Below are positions 34,694-45,965 of a stretch of DNA of 64,000 nucleotides, piece by piece. The notes below the pieces were generated by a model, which searched no databases, had not been told where the DNA came from, and worked only from the letters and a program-made list of their open reading frames with translations. How positions within the stretch are numbered: the first letter of the stretch is position 1; each line of letters begins with the position of its first letter. Where the stretch lies: NCBI GenBank assembly GCA_004352715.1, contig SCFE01000015.1, forward strand, positions 831,355-895,354. Reading direction: 5' to 3'. Both the position numbers and the translations under genes were made by a program. The stretch is from Hofstenia miamia. Taxonomy: Eukaryota; Xenacoelomorpha; Acoela.

Positions 34694-35693
34694 NNNNNNN
34701 NNNNNNNNNNNNNNNNNNNNNNNNNNNNNNNNNNNNNNNNNNNNNNNNNNNNNNNNNNNNNNNNNNNNNNNNNNNNNNNNNNNNNNNNNNNNNNNNNNNN
34801 NNNNNNNNNNNNNNNNNNNNNNNNNNNNNNNNNNNNNNNNNNNNNNNNNNNNNNNNNNNNNNNNNNNNNNNNNNNNNNNNNNNNNNNNNNNNNNNNNNNN
34901 NNNNNNNNNNNNNNNNNNNNNNNNNNNNNNNNNNNNNNNNNNNNNNNNNNNNNNNNNNNNNNNNNNNNNNNNNNNNNNNNNNNNNNNNNNNNNNNNNNNN
35001 NNNNNNNNNNNNNNNNNNNNNNNNNNNNNNNNNNNNNNNNNNNNNNNNNNNNNNNNNNNNNNNNNNNNNNNNNNNNNNNNNNNNNNNNNNNNNNNNNNNN
35101 NNNNNNNNNNNNNNNNNNNNNNNNNNNNNNNNNNNNNNNNNNNNNNNNNNNNNNNNNNNNNNNNNNNNNNNNNNNNNNNNNNNNNNNNNNNNNNNNNNNN
35201 NNNNNNNNNNNNNNNNNNNNNNNNNNNNNNNNNNNNNNNNNNNNNNNNNNNNNNNNNNNNNNNNNNNNNNNNNNNNNNNNNNNNNNNNNNNNNNNNNNNN
35301 NNNNNNNNNNNNNNNNNNNNNNNNNNNNNNNNNNNNNNNNNNNNNNNNNNNNNNNNNNNNNNNNNNNNNNNNNNNNNNNNNNNNNNNNNNNNNNNNNNNN
35401 NNNNNNNNNNNNNNNNNNNNNNNNNNNNNNNNNNNNNNNNNNNNNNNNNNNNNNNNNNNNNNNNNNNNNNNNNNNNNNNNNNNNNNNNNNNNNNNNNNNN
35501 NNNNNNNNNNNNNNNNNNNNNNNNNNNNNNNNNNNNNNNNNNNNNNNNNNNNNNNNNNNNNNNNNNNNNNNNNNNNNNNNNNNNNNNNNNNNNNNNNNNN
35601 NNNNNNNNNNNNNNNNNNNNNNNNNNNNNNNNNNNNNNNNNNNNNNNNNNNNNNNNNNNNNNNNNNNNNNNNNNNNNNNNNNNNNNNNNNNNN
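34694..35693. other. Assembly gap (1000 N)
   Basis: Exactly 1000 N. Confidence 1.
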
Positions 35694-36224
35694 GAATAAA
35701 ACATACATACATATGTTGTGGTGGACTTAAACATAGAGGCATTTTTTCAATGATAAACACAAGTTTATGAATGATGACAGATAGAGCTAAATATTTTTAA
35801 TAATGAATTTATGCATTAAAACACACATACATTTTTTGTAGTGGAATTTTCACATGGAGGCATGTTTTTTTCTTTCTACAAAAATGACGGGGCATCACAA
35901 ATGACGGTAGATAGACTGAGCTAATAAAATTTATTAACAGATTTATACATTCAAAATATACATACGCTTTGTATTGGTGGACTTTTTTGTAAATTTATAG
36001 ATAATTGGAGGGAAGCACAGATTGTATGGAATGATGAAAAATATTTACAACAACAATAACATCTAAGCAAGTAAAACATTATTAAAAATAAATTGACCAA
36101 TTCCATTACCATATACAAAAATTCAAATCGACTACAGAGGCAGAGTGGGATAATAGAGGCAATATTCATTATCATGTGTCTAAACAATAATTATTAAAAC
36201 GTACACAAAATAATTTTCATATAC
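35694..36224 (-). repeat. Diverged ~120-bp tandem units downstream of PolB
   Basis: At least three diverged units (about 35697, 35817 and 35947) share, on the minus strand, ATGCCTC[TC]AT, then a CCACyACAA-type word and ATGTATGTxTG. The same ATGCCTCTAT word occurs within the predicted last PolB exon (36314-36225), so the units may be decayed duplicates of that exon. Confidence 0.45.
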
Positions 36225-39200
36225 CTAAATGAGGCCTTTTGCTGCTGCTTGTAGATGGTTCATTTATAGAGGCATCTTCTTGATTAGGGCATTTAATTGG
36301 TGATTGAGGAATATCTAAATGAAAAATTAGTAAAAATACATTTTAAATGTAATCTATACCTTTATGACCATATGGCAAACTTTTGTAATGATCCACCAGA
36401 TATCTCTTATCATTGTAGGATGTTAGTGCCACTTTATTCATCCTCTCAATAGAGATATTGTGTTTGTGACTGTGAATCATTACCATCTCACATTGTAGAA
36501 TTTCTTCTCCATCCAAAATGTGTTTGAAGTTGTTGAAATTTATGGTCTTTTTCACATTACCAATAACCCCTTTTGCACTACATTTATGGTCAACACCCCC
36601 ACTATTTGCACATATATATTGGATGTAATACATTTTTGATTTTAATGCCACCATCTGTGTTAGTATTCCACCAGCCCACTCATCCTTCACCTTTAAATAA
36701 GTTTTCTTATTTGCCTCACTAAACAATGGTGAATCTTTCAGATAATTTGAAAAGTCAAAATGGCTGGCTATTGCTGGCAATTCATTATACACATTTTTGC
36801 TCTTTATTTTATACAGGAGAGAGTCTGTGTCACTGTATAATAGGGAAATTCAATTCTTAAATGCCTCCTTCATGATATTATAGTGGAATTGAAACATATG
36901 CAATTTGGACACATCTAAAATAGTTTGACTGATATAATTTGGTTTTGTCCACTTGATCTTTTTATGCTGTAATATCACCTGCACTAGATTTTTAGAAATT
37001 ATATTGAATGACTTGAATTCAGGCTTTTTATTCAATTTTTCAGCAGCCTCCTGATTACTGACAAACTTGACTATGCATCATTTTCTGAGAGATTCCATAG
37101 TCTTCCCAAATACCACGTTTGACATTAATTTATAAAAATTCTTTTCAAAGTCATTCTTGGCAGCTTTTCTTTTCATTGTATTTAAATCAATGTAGGGTTT
37201 TAAAAATTTTGATTGCTGGAACTGCAATGCTTGTGGAATTTTGTCACGTTTAGACCCTGTGCAATATAAAATTTGAGGATCTCATAATGCACTANAAGTC
37301 ATTCTTGGCAGCTTTTCTTTTCATTGTGTTTAAATCAATGTAGGGCTTTAAAAATTGCGATTGCTGGAACTGCAATGCTTTGTGGAATTTTGTCACTTTT
37401 AGACCCTGTGCAATATAAAATTTAAGAACTTCATAATGTACCACGTATTCTTTTTTATCGAAAAATGTTTGCATTAATTTTGGTACTTTTCCCGTCTTTA
37501 AATTTAACGCGGTTTTTATATGTTTTTGGTATGGCGACAACAATTCATCACCCACACACATTTTATGCGGAGCTAAGGGATAATCTGCGTGTTCTCCATG
37601 CAGATGTGATGGATAATGCAGGTCAACCATAACCAGATAGCCTCTGTCTGCCTCTGACGGTGTAGCAAGTATATTTTCTAGACTCTCATCTGTCCAGCAT
37701 AGGCCTCCAGTGGGTAAAAACTCACACATTGATCCGGCGTATAGGCTGTTCATGTCTAAAAAGATTGAATATGTGGAGTCTTTCCCACTATCATAACCGT
37801 CCACCATTGGATTATTAGCTTTAAAATAGCGACTTGAATAAATGCTGGACATGCCTCCTCTAATTCCATTTTCAATAAATTCCAGCTGCTCCAAATTGGC
37901 AATGGGGTCCAGTGACGTCTGCGTGTACTTCAGCATTGCATTCCAGCTATAATTTGAAATTGTAAAGAAGTGCACAGGGTCTAGCTTGTACATTTCCATG
38001 CTCTCCAACCTAAATTCTCTAATTACATCGCCAAGTAAGAGGGTGTCTGCCTTCAAATAATTGTCGTGGAAGCATTTGAGCTTCTTGCAGCCTCCTTTTA
38101 AATTCTCTAATTACATCACCAAGTAAGAGGGTGTCTGCCTTCAAATAATTGTCGTGGAAGCATTTGAGCGTCTTGCAGCCTCCTTTTAAATTCTCTAATT
38201 ACATCACCAAGTAAGAGGGTGTCCGCCTTCAAATAATTGTCGTGGAAGCATTTGAGCGTCTTGCAGCCTCCTTTAACCCATGTGTGTTCACACTCAAAGT
38301 CCAATTCTTCCTGTGTTATAGATATTTCCCCAGTCAATCAGTTCTTCCAGTGGACCAAGTCTGGAAGCTGTGTATCGCTAAATTTCTCAAAACTATCTAA
38401 ATAATCATAACACAGCACACCTTTTCCTCTGCTGAAGGCCTCTGCTTTTTGATCATTCATACCCGCGCGTAAAAATTTATAATTATCACTGCCAATGTTC
38501 TTTGTTAGGTTGGAGAGACTATCTGTTATAAAACGATAAGAGTCTAGAAATCGTAATTCTTCGTAAATATTTTTCGTTACATTATTTTTATCAACAAAAG
38601 TTGAGACGGGAATCAATAAACTAAGTGATAACATGTTTTCACTAGTGCAGGGAATACAACTTAATTTTTCGCCTTCCTTCAATTTTAAAGTTTTNAAAAC
38701 AATAGGAGTCTAGAAATCATAATTCTTCATAAATATTTTTCGTTACATTATTTTTATCCACAAAAGTTGAGACGGGAATCAATAAACTGAGTGACAACAT
38801 GTTTTCACTAGTGCAGGGAATACAACTTAATTTTTCGCCTTCCTTCAATTTTAAAGTTTTTAATAAAATATGGAAGTCATAATGCGATGCGTTATGTGCA
38901 AATATGGGGGTGAAATTGGGTGATCTATGCAAAATATTACAGTCACTATGGGCAACGCCTCTAATTTTACCACTATAGTGACAATGGTCAATTACTTTTT
39001 TCAAAGTAACCTCAAATGGCTTTTCACAAAATACACAGGATGTTGCATTTGCCAGCATTCTTGTTCGTTCACCATGTGTAATTTGAAGTGTACGATGTTT
39101 TTGCTTTGCCTCAAATGATTCATGCGCGATTTTTCTAAAGTGGTCCCATGCATTCTGCATGCATTCCTTGCCAGAAAAGACTCTAGAGGAAAGCAGCTCC

Positions 39201-41841
39201 CTCTCCATCATAGTGGCGATGCAAATGCCAGAGGGTCTCTGTCTCACTTCTTGAACCGTGTAGCTGGTTGATGGATTAGGTAGGGGACCATGCACCTTTT
39301 CTGAAATCGTTTCTATGTCGAACGTGGCCATTAACGGTACAAAGTTTTTTGCCCCATAATTTTTAAATTCAATTTTTTCTGATTGACTGGGGAATGTAAT
39401 TTCTGGTTCAGCAGATCCGCTACAGTTCTTCTGATGTTTTGCTAAATTTTCTTTATTGACAAAGCCAGACAAACATTTAGGACACTGCATACCATGATGT
39501 GTATTTTTGAAATATTTCAAACAGGCATTTAAATTCGTTATGGCCACATAATGAGAATTTCCACCTTCTTCTTCTTCAATTAGTAATACGTTTGCATTTT
39601 TCTCATAGTTCTTTGCTGACACATACGCAGGAACCAAAGTCCGATCATCATTTAGAGCATAGACGTTGACATTAATTTGGTTAAGGTCCTCAAAAACGCA
39701 GACGTCGTTTACAGAGAGCGGGAAAGAGAGACCGTTAACATTTAATGTATGCTTGAATTTATTTAAACGAGTGATTTGCTCTCGATGTTTAATTTCTGGA
39801 TGCAAACACGCCAAAATTGCATACAAAAAACACTGGTTAGAATCGCCAGTCTTTGGGTTTACCAGGAAATTGTTTTTCTTCAAGCAATCTGGTAGCGGAA
39901 TAAATGTTCCAGCGCGGGTTGGTCTATATTTGGCGATACGTAGCCCTACATTGTTTATATTTTTAACAATCCATCCTGATCCGTTGTTTGCATAAATGGT
40001 AATATAATTTGCGAGCTCATTTGTCATTCGAGAATACGTTGCCTGACAAAGTCCCGTACGAAAAACTGAAGCTGGTTTACTAGTTGGGTGCAAAGTGACT
40101 CGCTTTTCTTCACCTCCCTCTGTTCGCGATAGTTCAACCTCTGACATTAAATAAACTTTGGCAGAAAAATGTTTGGCCACGTCCTCTTTAATAATTTTTG
40201 TAATAGAGGGGTAGGCTAGNGCTTTTCTTCACCTCCCTCTGTTCGCGATAGTTCAACCTCCGACGTTAAATAAACTTTGGCAGAAAAATGTTTGGCCACG
40301 TCCTCTTTAATAATTTTTGTAATAGAGGGGTAGGCTAGATGGAATGGCGAATAAATGTCCACCGCATTTAATTGTTGACTCTCAAAGCAGGCAAAGCTCC
40401 CCTTACATGCCGTATTTGTCTTGTGCAAATTAATCTCGTTGATGGAGGGTGGCGTCAATCGTTCATGGACAACAGTAACATGTTCGGAAAACAGTCTCTC
40501 ATCATGAAAAAATAATTTGCATTCAGTGCATAGATACACCCGTGATTTTTTATGTTTCCTATTTATATGACCTTCTAATGCAAGGGTTTTTGGGGCGGTA
40601 TATGCGCAATGAGCGCATTGAAAAATGAGTTGTTGGCCAGCGTTGGTTGTAGAACTAAATTTAAATTTTTTTAGCAAAGCGAGAATGAAAGGACGTTCGT
40701 TATATTTAAAGACTAGTACACATTTGGAAAAAAGTATTTACATTGGTGACGGCTTACTCAACTCAAAAACACACTATTTTTTTCATTGCAAAGAGAGTAA
40801 TTATGTATAACAATATATAGGTGAAAAAATAGCAACACCTTGTAATTAGTAATAACTAGATAAAAATATAAAATAAATAGACAGTAACACCTCGAATTAT
40901 TTAAAACTTTAACTGTGTTGAATAGATATTTACGCATGCAACAATAGTGTTAGGGAAAATTTAAAATATGGAAAGAATAATTTAACATAAAACGTAAATC
41001 GTTTTCAAAAGATGGAATAATTTTGTTTTGACACTTATTTGATTTTTAAAAAATTATATAAACACAGTATAGTGGGAAACAAGTAATCAGTAATAGACAT
41101 ATAATACACGAATGTTTAAATGAAATAAAACAAAATCATTTTAAAATTTTGAAATGATGTCAAACTCAATTTTTTGAAATATGAAAAGCATGCTAGGTCG
41201 TACTCACGTGACATTGTTAACAACTTTGTTTGTAGCAGATGTGTTTGACTGCTTGTCTCTGCAACCAGTTTGAGGGCGTTCATACTCAGTCATCATCTCA
41301 CCAACCGCATTCTCGAAGTCGGGTGACCACTCTTCGAAAACCTGAGATGGGGTATTCATCTCTTCATCCGGGACGTTATCAAAGCTAAAAACATTTGTTT
41401 AACCCACNATTCTCGAAGTCGGGTGACCACTCTTCGAAAACCTGAGATGGGGTGTTCATCTCTTCATCCGGGACGTTATCAAAGCTAAAAACATTGATTA
41501 GCACAAAAAGCATTACGGGTTTTTAGATTAAAATATAATTCATTATGTAAAAATTTTATTAGTAATATACAAAAAATGGTTTAGATAAATAGAGCTCATT
41601 TGTTTATCGAGAGAAATTTTCAGACACGGTTTTATACACGATGTGAAAAATATTATAACGAAATGTATTGTAAAAAATAATTGTATAATAAAAACTTAGA
41701 TAATATATTTTACAAAAGAATGACTCACATATCCGCATCAAAACTTATTTCCAATTCCGTCTTGTAAAGAGAGTTTTGAATGATCTCTTCATACTGAGAG
41801 TTCCATCCGGATAGAAATTCACACACGTTGGTAGAAGTCAT
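36225..41841 (-). pseudogene. Spliced family-B DNA polymerase gene of the Polinton-like element
   Basis: This would replicate the element, by family analogy from a protein primer. Predicted exons: 41841-41729, 41484-41408 continued (across the N) to 41208, 40654-36360 and 36314-36225; the introns have GT..AG ends and compatible phase, the last only 45 bp. Exon 3 encodes two C2H2 fingers (40627-40480). In the 487-codon frame 40180-38717 come a possible Cys/His pair (NQC117, SHYV His210), zinc motif C233/C236/H249/C253, FDIE 287-290, endonuclease-VII-like CVFC382...DHCH398...CN415 and HNASHYD 429-435. Motif A DMNSLY (near 37756) and motif C SDTDS (near 36830) are present. Breaks: TGA at 38340-38338, 37080-37078 and 36852-36850, and an 88-bp tandem triplication. 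Single N junctions at 41408, 40220, 38695 and 37295 duplicate short pieces. Confidence 0.8.
38011..38274. repeat. 88-bp tandem triplication inside PolB
   Basis: Three copies with starts at 38011, 38099 and 38187, differing at a few bases. Because 88 is not a multiple of three it breaks the polymerase frame between the exonuclease and palm regions. No N lies nearby, so it may be a real mutation. Confidence 0.9.
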
Positions 41842-42413
41842 CTTTTAAAGTAAAGTGTTAAAACAAGAACAACTAATTTCGTTAAGAATTTAATAAAAAG
41901 TGATGAATTTAGATTGCAAATCTAGGGTTTTGATTTTGGTTGGTTGAAACGGGAACGTTGATATCCAATTACAAGGGCTGTAGCGCTAATTGAATTTGTG
42001 TAAAACGTCTCTCCTTGAGAGGGAACCAAATTGATTTTTGCGATAGATCCAAGGAAAAAGCCATTAGCGAGGGAATGTTTTTAATACAGTACTCCTTTAA
42101 AAATGACAGGTTTGACCTGATTGGCAGCACTCGAGTTGCTTTTAATTAATTTTCACAGTTTTGCAAACATCGTTACACCGCGAATTTTTTAAATACATAA
42201 ACATGACATGGTGGAATTTTACATGGCTTTTTGTTTGACTTTTTGTAAACAATTTTTTCAAATTTTTGAACATGCAATAAACCAATGGTGTTTGCTATTA
42301 TATAGACATTACACCGTATATGGACATTATAAATTAACCTATCAAAAGTTTTCACGAATCTATATAAATCCAAAAATTTAAACAGGTATTCACAATATAT
42401 TTTGCTTTTGAAG
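41842..42413. promoter_or_regulatory. Divergent promoter region between PolB and gene A
   Basis: Genes A (+) and PolB (-) start back to back across about 570 bp. A TATA-like TATATAAATC lies at 42360-42369, about 50 bp before the ATG of A. No CRE was seen here, unlike in the terminal promoters. Function is inferred from layout. Confidence 0.4.
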
Positions 42414-42854
42414 ATGGAATCAAATTCGGCTTTTGAATTAAGTTTTGCTAACATGCTACAAAAAATCGGTCTATTGGAAGACCAGATGTGTGTATTGAGA
42501 AATTTGGATAATCTGGTAAACTATGAAGATATCCCGCTTACATGCAATAAACTGCTAAAAGTCAATTTCCACCCGTCGGAAGCTCAGTGTATTTGCGACA
42601 TTTGTTGGAGGCTTGACGGAGATGATTACATGGATATTTCAAAACTTAAAAAAAGTCTATGCGAAGATGATTTCCCTCACACATTTACCTCAGTGAAAAA
42701 ATTAATGACAAACTCTGATAGGATATATAGAGACGGTTTACTAATAGACTCTACAATTTCGGAAATTTTTACATTGTTAGAGAATAGAGACAAAAGTGTA
42801 ATATGCTCTCTAGGGCATGGAAATCATCTAGAATTGTATATAACTGATAAATAA
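42414..42854 (+). CDS. Protein A, unknown (147 aa)
   Basis: Open from MESNSAFELSFANMLQKIGLLEDQM to a TAA at 42854; the ATG at 42414 is chosen because a TATA box lies about 50 bp upstream and the frame before it uses no ATG. It is acidic, with a leucine/methionine-rich N-terminal helix-like part and a cysteine cluster ICDICWRLDGDD (about residues 62-73) that could bind metal. No signal peptide or membrane segment. Not recognised. It is transcribed away from PolB as part of the element. The last 130 bp are repeated after the N at 42862 (assembly). Intact, so probably functional in its element when inserted. Confidence 0.6.
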   Translation: MESNSAFELSFANMLQKIGLLEDQMCVLRNLDNLVNYEDIPLTCNKLLKVNFHPSEAQCICDICWRLDGDDYMDISKLKKSLCEDDFPHTFTSVKKLMTNSDRIYRDGLLIDSTISEIFTLLENRDKSVICSLGHGNHLELYITDK

Positions 42855-43552
42855 ATAAAATNGGTTTACTAATAGACTCTGCAATTTCGGAAATTTTTAC
42901 ATTGTTAGAGAATAGAGACAAAAGTGTAATATGCTCTCTGGGGCATGGAAATCACCTAGAATTGTATATAACTGATAAATAAATAAAATGCAGTTTGTTT
43001 TATCTTTTTCATACATATATGTTTACATCTAATTAAATAACAAAAACATCTTATACCGTCATGTATCAGTATTTACATGATATAATTAATTAAACACGCA
43101 ACAGAACATGTATAAACACATGTCTTAAATACCCGGTCTAAAAAAATTATCGAAGTTGATGGTTAAATTACTTTATTAAATCAAGCTAAAACATTGGCAA
43201 ATATGAATAGCTAACCAATTTTAAATACTTTTTTTGTCTAAATCAACACGTGTTATCAGCTAAAAACTTGTTATTTAACGTTGTCAAATCATATACCATA
43301 TCTCATATATTCATATGGTTTAAAAAATTATAGTCAGACCCTTGTGACGTAATACATTAACACCGACTAGTGGAATTTAAAACCATTTTTACTAAAAATT
43401 TATTGGTTTTCATCTCTGAGATTTTCTAGCTTTTTACTGGTTCTTAATTCTCATTGGCCAACTGATTTTCAGGGTATAAACCGATGAAAATGGGAAAAAT
43501 TATAATTACTCTTTTTAAAAAAACTTAATTTGTTGCATTGGAAAAGAGCAAC
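42855..43552. other. Intergenic sequence between A and B
   Basis: Holds the duplicated end of A (42863-42980), then AT-rich DNA. Near B there are ATTGGCCAA (43454-43462) and TATAAAC (43476-43482), a CCAAT/TATA pair suitable as B's promoter. Confidence 0.5.
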
Positions 43553-43867
43553 ATGGTTGATATGAATTCATACAACAAGGCCAAGCTGATGGAAATTCTT
43601 CAAGAGGTAACTGATAACCCGTCAGGGAAAAGAATTTCAATGACAGATATTCAAGTTGGAGAGTGGCGGGAGGTGAAGGATGCCCGCTCGGTCAAAACAA
43701 AGTATGGGCGTGCCATTAAACTTAAACTGAACAAGAACAAATACTGTTACTTGCCCTGGCGATACGCTGTACAAATCTCCAATGAACATGTAAATCTATT
43801 AATCAGCACAAAGGTGACAAGAATAGCATCACCAATTTCGAACTATGTAAAACTGTCTTTTTGTTAA
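43553..43867 (+). CDS. Protein B, small paralogue of X (104 aa)
   Basis: Starts MVDMNSYNKAKLMEIL. Its core ISMTDIQVGEWREVKDARS, then KTKYGRAIKLKLNKNKYCYLPWRYAVQIS, aligns with FTIEDAVHLNTRYGIAVKIKLNNGLYYFLPRCYVNAIG of X-right (T-[KR]-Y-G-x-A-[IV]-K-[LI]-x-L-N...LP). It therefore belongs to the same family but lacks the long proline/basic N-terminus of X. Alternating hydrophobic residues suggest a small beta-barrel. A DNA-binding role beside PolB is plausible but unproven. Intact, preceded by a TATA-like box about 75 bp upstream. Confidence 0.65.
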   Translation: MVDMNSYNKAKLMEILQEVTDNPSGKRISMTDIQVGEWREVKDARSVKTKYGRAIKLKLNKNKYCYLPWRYAVQISNEHVNLLISTKVTRIASPISNYVKLSFC

Positions 43868-45130
43868 TGTATATATATATATATTGTAAATATTTTTAGT
43901 TTTTATTTGTGCCGTGTTTTTAAAAAGTATATTGTATGATGTTTTTCCATATTTTTCACACAATCTTTTCTACATTTTAAATAGCTAGAACTTTTTTTGG
44001 TAATTAGCTAAATGAAAATTTATAATATAAATGTTACATGTAATTTTAGCTAAATTTAATTTTAATATTTTATTAACACTTATTTTTTAAAAAAATACAA
44101 AATAAAATTTCTTTTTCACTTTTAGTAAATCCGCGTTTTTTCATGAAACATGTAAAATTGGTAAGAATTATAATAAAAATACTCCTTTCACGTATATTAC
44201 AACTTTCAAAATATTATAAAGATGGTAAATTCGTGTTTTTTCTTGAAAAAAGTATAAAAATACACCCTTGTGTTTACATGAAAAACGGATTACCGCTAAC
44301 AAACGCTAAAAACTGATTCATATTTATAATTATTACTAGGTAAAATGGAAAAACAAATTATATACGAAAATATTACGTGTGAATAACCACAAGTTTGATT
44401 CAACGTATAAAACGTATTAAGATTTTAGAATATTAGAACAAATATATGTAACGCGATTTTCTATTTTCATCTGTTAACAAACACTGATCGCTACTTAAAC
44501 ATGTTTTCCGATTGCTTAGATTACNTGTGAATAACCACAAGTTTGATTCAACGTATAAAACATATTAAGATTTTAGAATATTAGAACAAATATATGTAAC
44601 GCGATTTTCTATTTTCATCTGTTAACAAACACTGATCGCTACTTAAACATGTTTTCCGATTGCTTAGATTACAAGATCGATTATATCTAATGTGTTTATT
44701 ACAAAATGGAGTATTTATCGCTTTTGCTTAAAATATAAAAACAAAAATAGAGTAAATATAAATTTATATATACAATCTTAATAAAAAATAGAAGCCTACC
44801 ATGTGACATGTAAATATAAACATGGGTTGAGAAATATTTTCCAAATAAGCATGATAAGTTGAAAATATAAAAAAATTTTTTAAAATAATTTATCATTATT
44901 ATTATTAAATGTCTAAAATATTGCAAATATTAAAAACTTTGACATCAAAATTATTATTTTTGACAATGAGGGTAGAACGAAATTGTATGTGTGGTTTTTT
45001 ATTCAAACGCCAAAAACTTTTAACCCAAAATATGTATTAATTTGATTCATTTACCAATGTGTTTATATCGAATACAGAAATATTTATCATTCGCTCATAA
45101 GTTTTCTATTCGGATAGTTGGTTGTTAGTC
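43868..45130. other. Noncoding AT-rich sequence between B and C
   Basis: No gene. About 150 bp is repeated on both sides of the N at 44525. A short (AT)n lies at 43869-43884. Confidence 0.6.
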
Positions 45131-45839
45131 ATGGCATCGCGTGTGAAATCTAAAAATGTATTATTCGAAGTGCGTGGGTCAGCATACAATTGTATTTATT
45201 TTATCAAGGAGGTGTTAATTTTAATTGACGAAAAACTTTATATTCTAACAGTACGCTATTCAAAAGAAGTGTTTGATCATCTTCCGTGTCATATACAAAA
45301 AGCTTTTAACTGGTACGAGCGCAACTTTCATAATATTCCATTTACAGATGGAAACCTTACAAGTGAACAATGTTTGAATTCATTGCTTCACTAAATCTAT
45401 CAACTCGAAAGAACACGGTATTTTGGGGATGTGATGCTATGAACTGTGAATNCCGTGTCATATACAAAAAGCTTTTAACTGGTACGAACGCAACTTTCAT
45501 AATATTCCATTTACAGATGGAAACCTCACAAGTGGACAAATGTTTGAATTCATTGCTTCACTAAATCTATCAACTCGAAAGAACACGGTATTTTGGGGAT
45601 GTGATGCTATGAACTGTGAATTTCTTAGCTGTATAATCCACCAACCAGTGGCGAATTTATTAAATTTTGGATATCGATACCCGCAGAACACGTTGGATTC
45701 CATCGAATGTATAAAAGACTATTATAGATTTGTACATCGAATAAAGACTCGAGGTATATTTGCTGATATTACTAGTAAATGTAAATTTAAGAAATTCGTT
45801 GTAAAGCCTTTACTATATAGTGAAATACAGAGCAGATGA
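45131..45839 (+). CDS. Protein C, unknown, interrupted by an assembly junction
   Basis: Begins MASRVKSKNVLFEVRGSAYNC and ends KFKKFVVKPLLYSEIQSR. About 170 bp is present twice around the N at 45452, so the two frames (45131-45394 and 45540-45839) are halves of one gene, not two. Without the duplicate it would be about 180 residues. Landmarks: YSKEVFDHLPCHIQKAFNWYERNF, FWGCDAMNCEFLSCIIHQPV, IKDYYRFVHRIKTRG. The Cys-rich centre might bind metal. No family recognised. It faces X-right tail to tail. Confidence 0.6.
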
Positions 45840-45965
45840 ATTATTTTTACTATTTTCTTTATTTATTATCATGTTTTTACGTATAAATGCAAGTCTTTTG
45901 TAATTGATAATTTTTTATTAGTATAATAGTGTTACATGAGGAAAAAGCAATGATGAAAACAAAAG

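Noticed and set aside
30026-35770. Very long open frames through N runs
   Set aside because: They consist of N and have no coding content.
33565-41841. Alternative genetic code (TGA = Trp or Arg) in the PolB element
   Set aside because: TGG is used for Trp in the same gene, hundreds of codons lack TGA, and the flanking host gene uses the standard code; decay is simpler.
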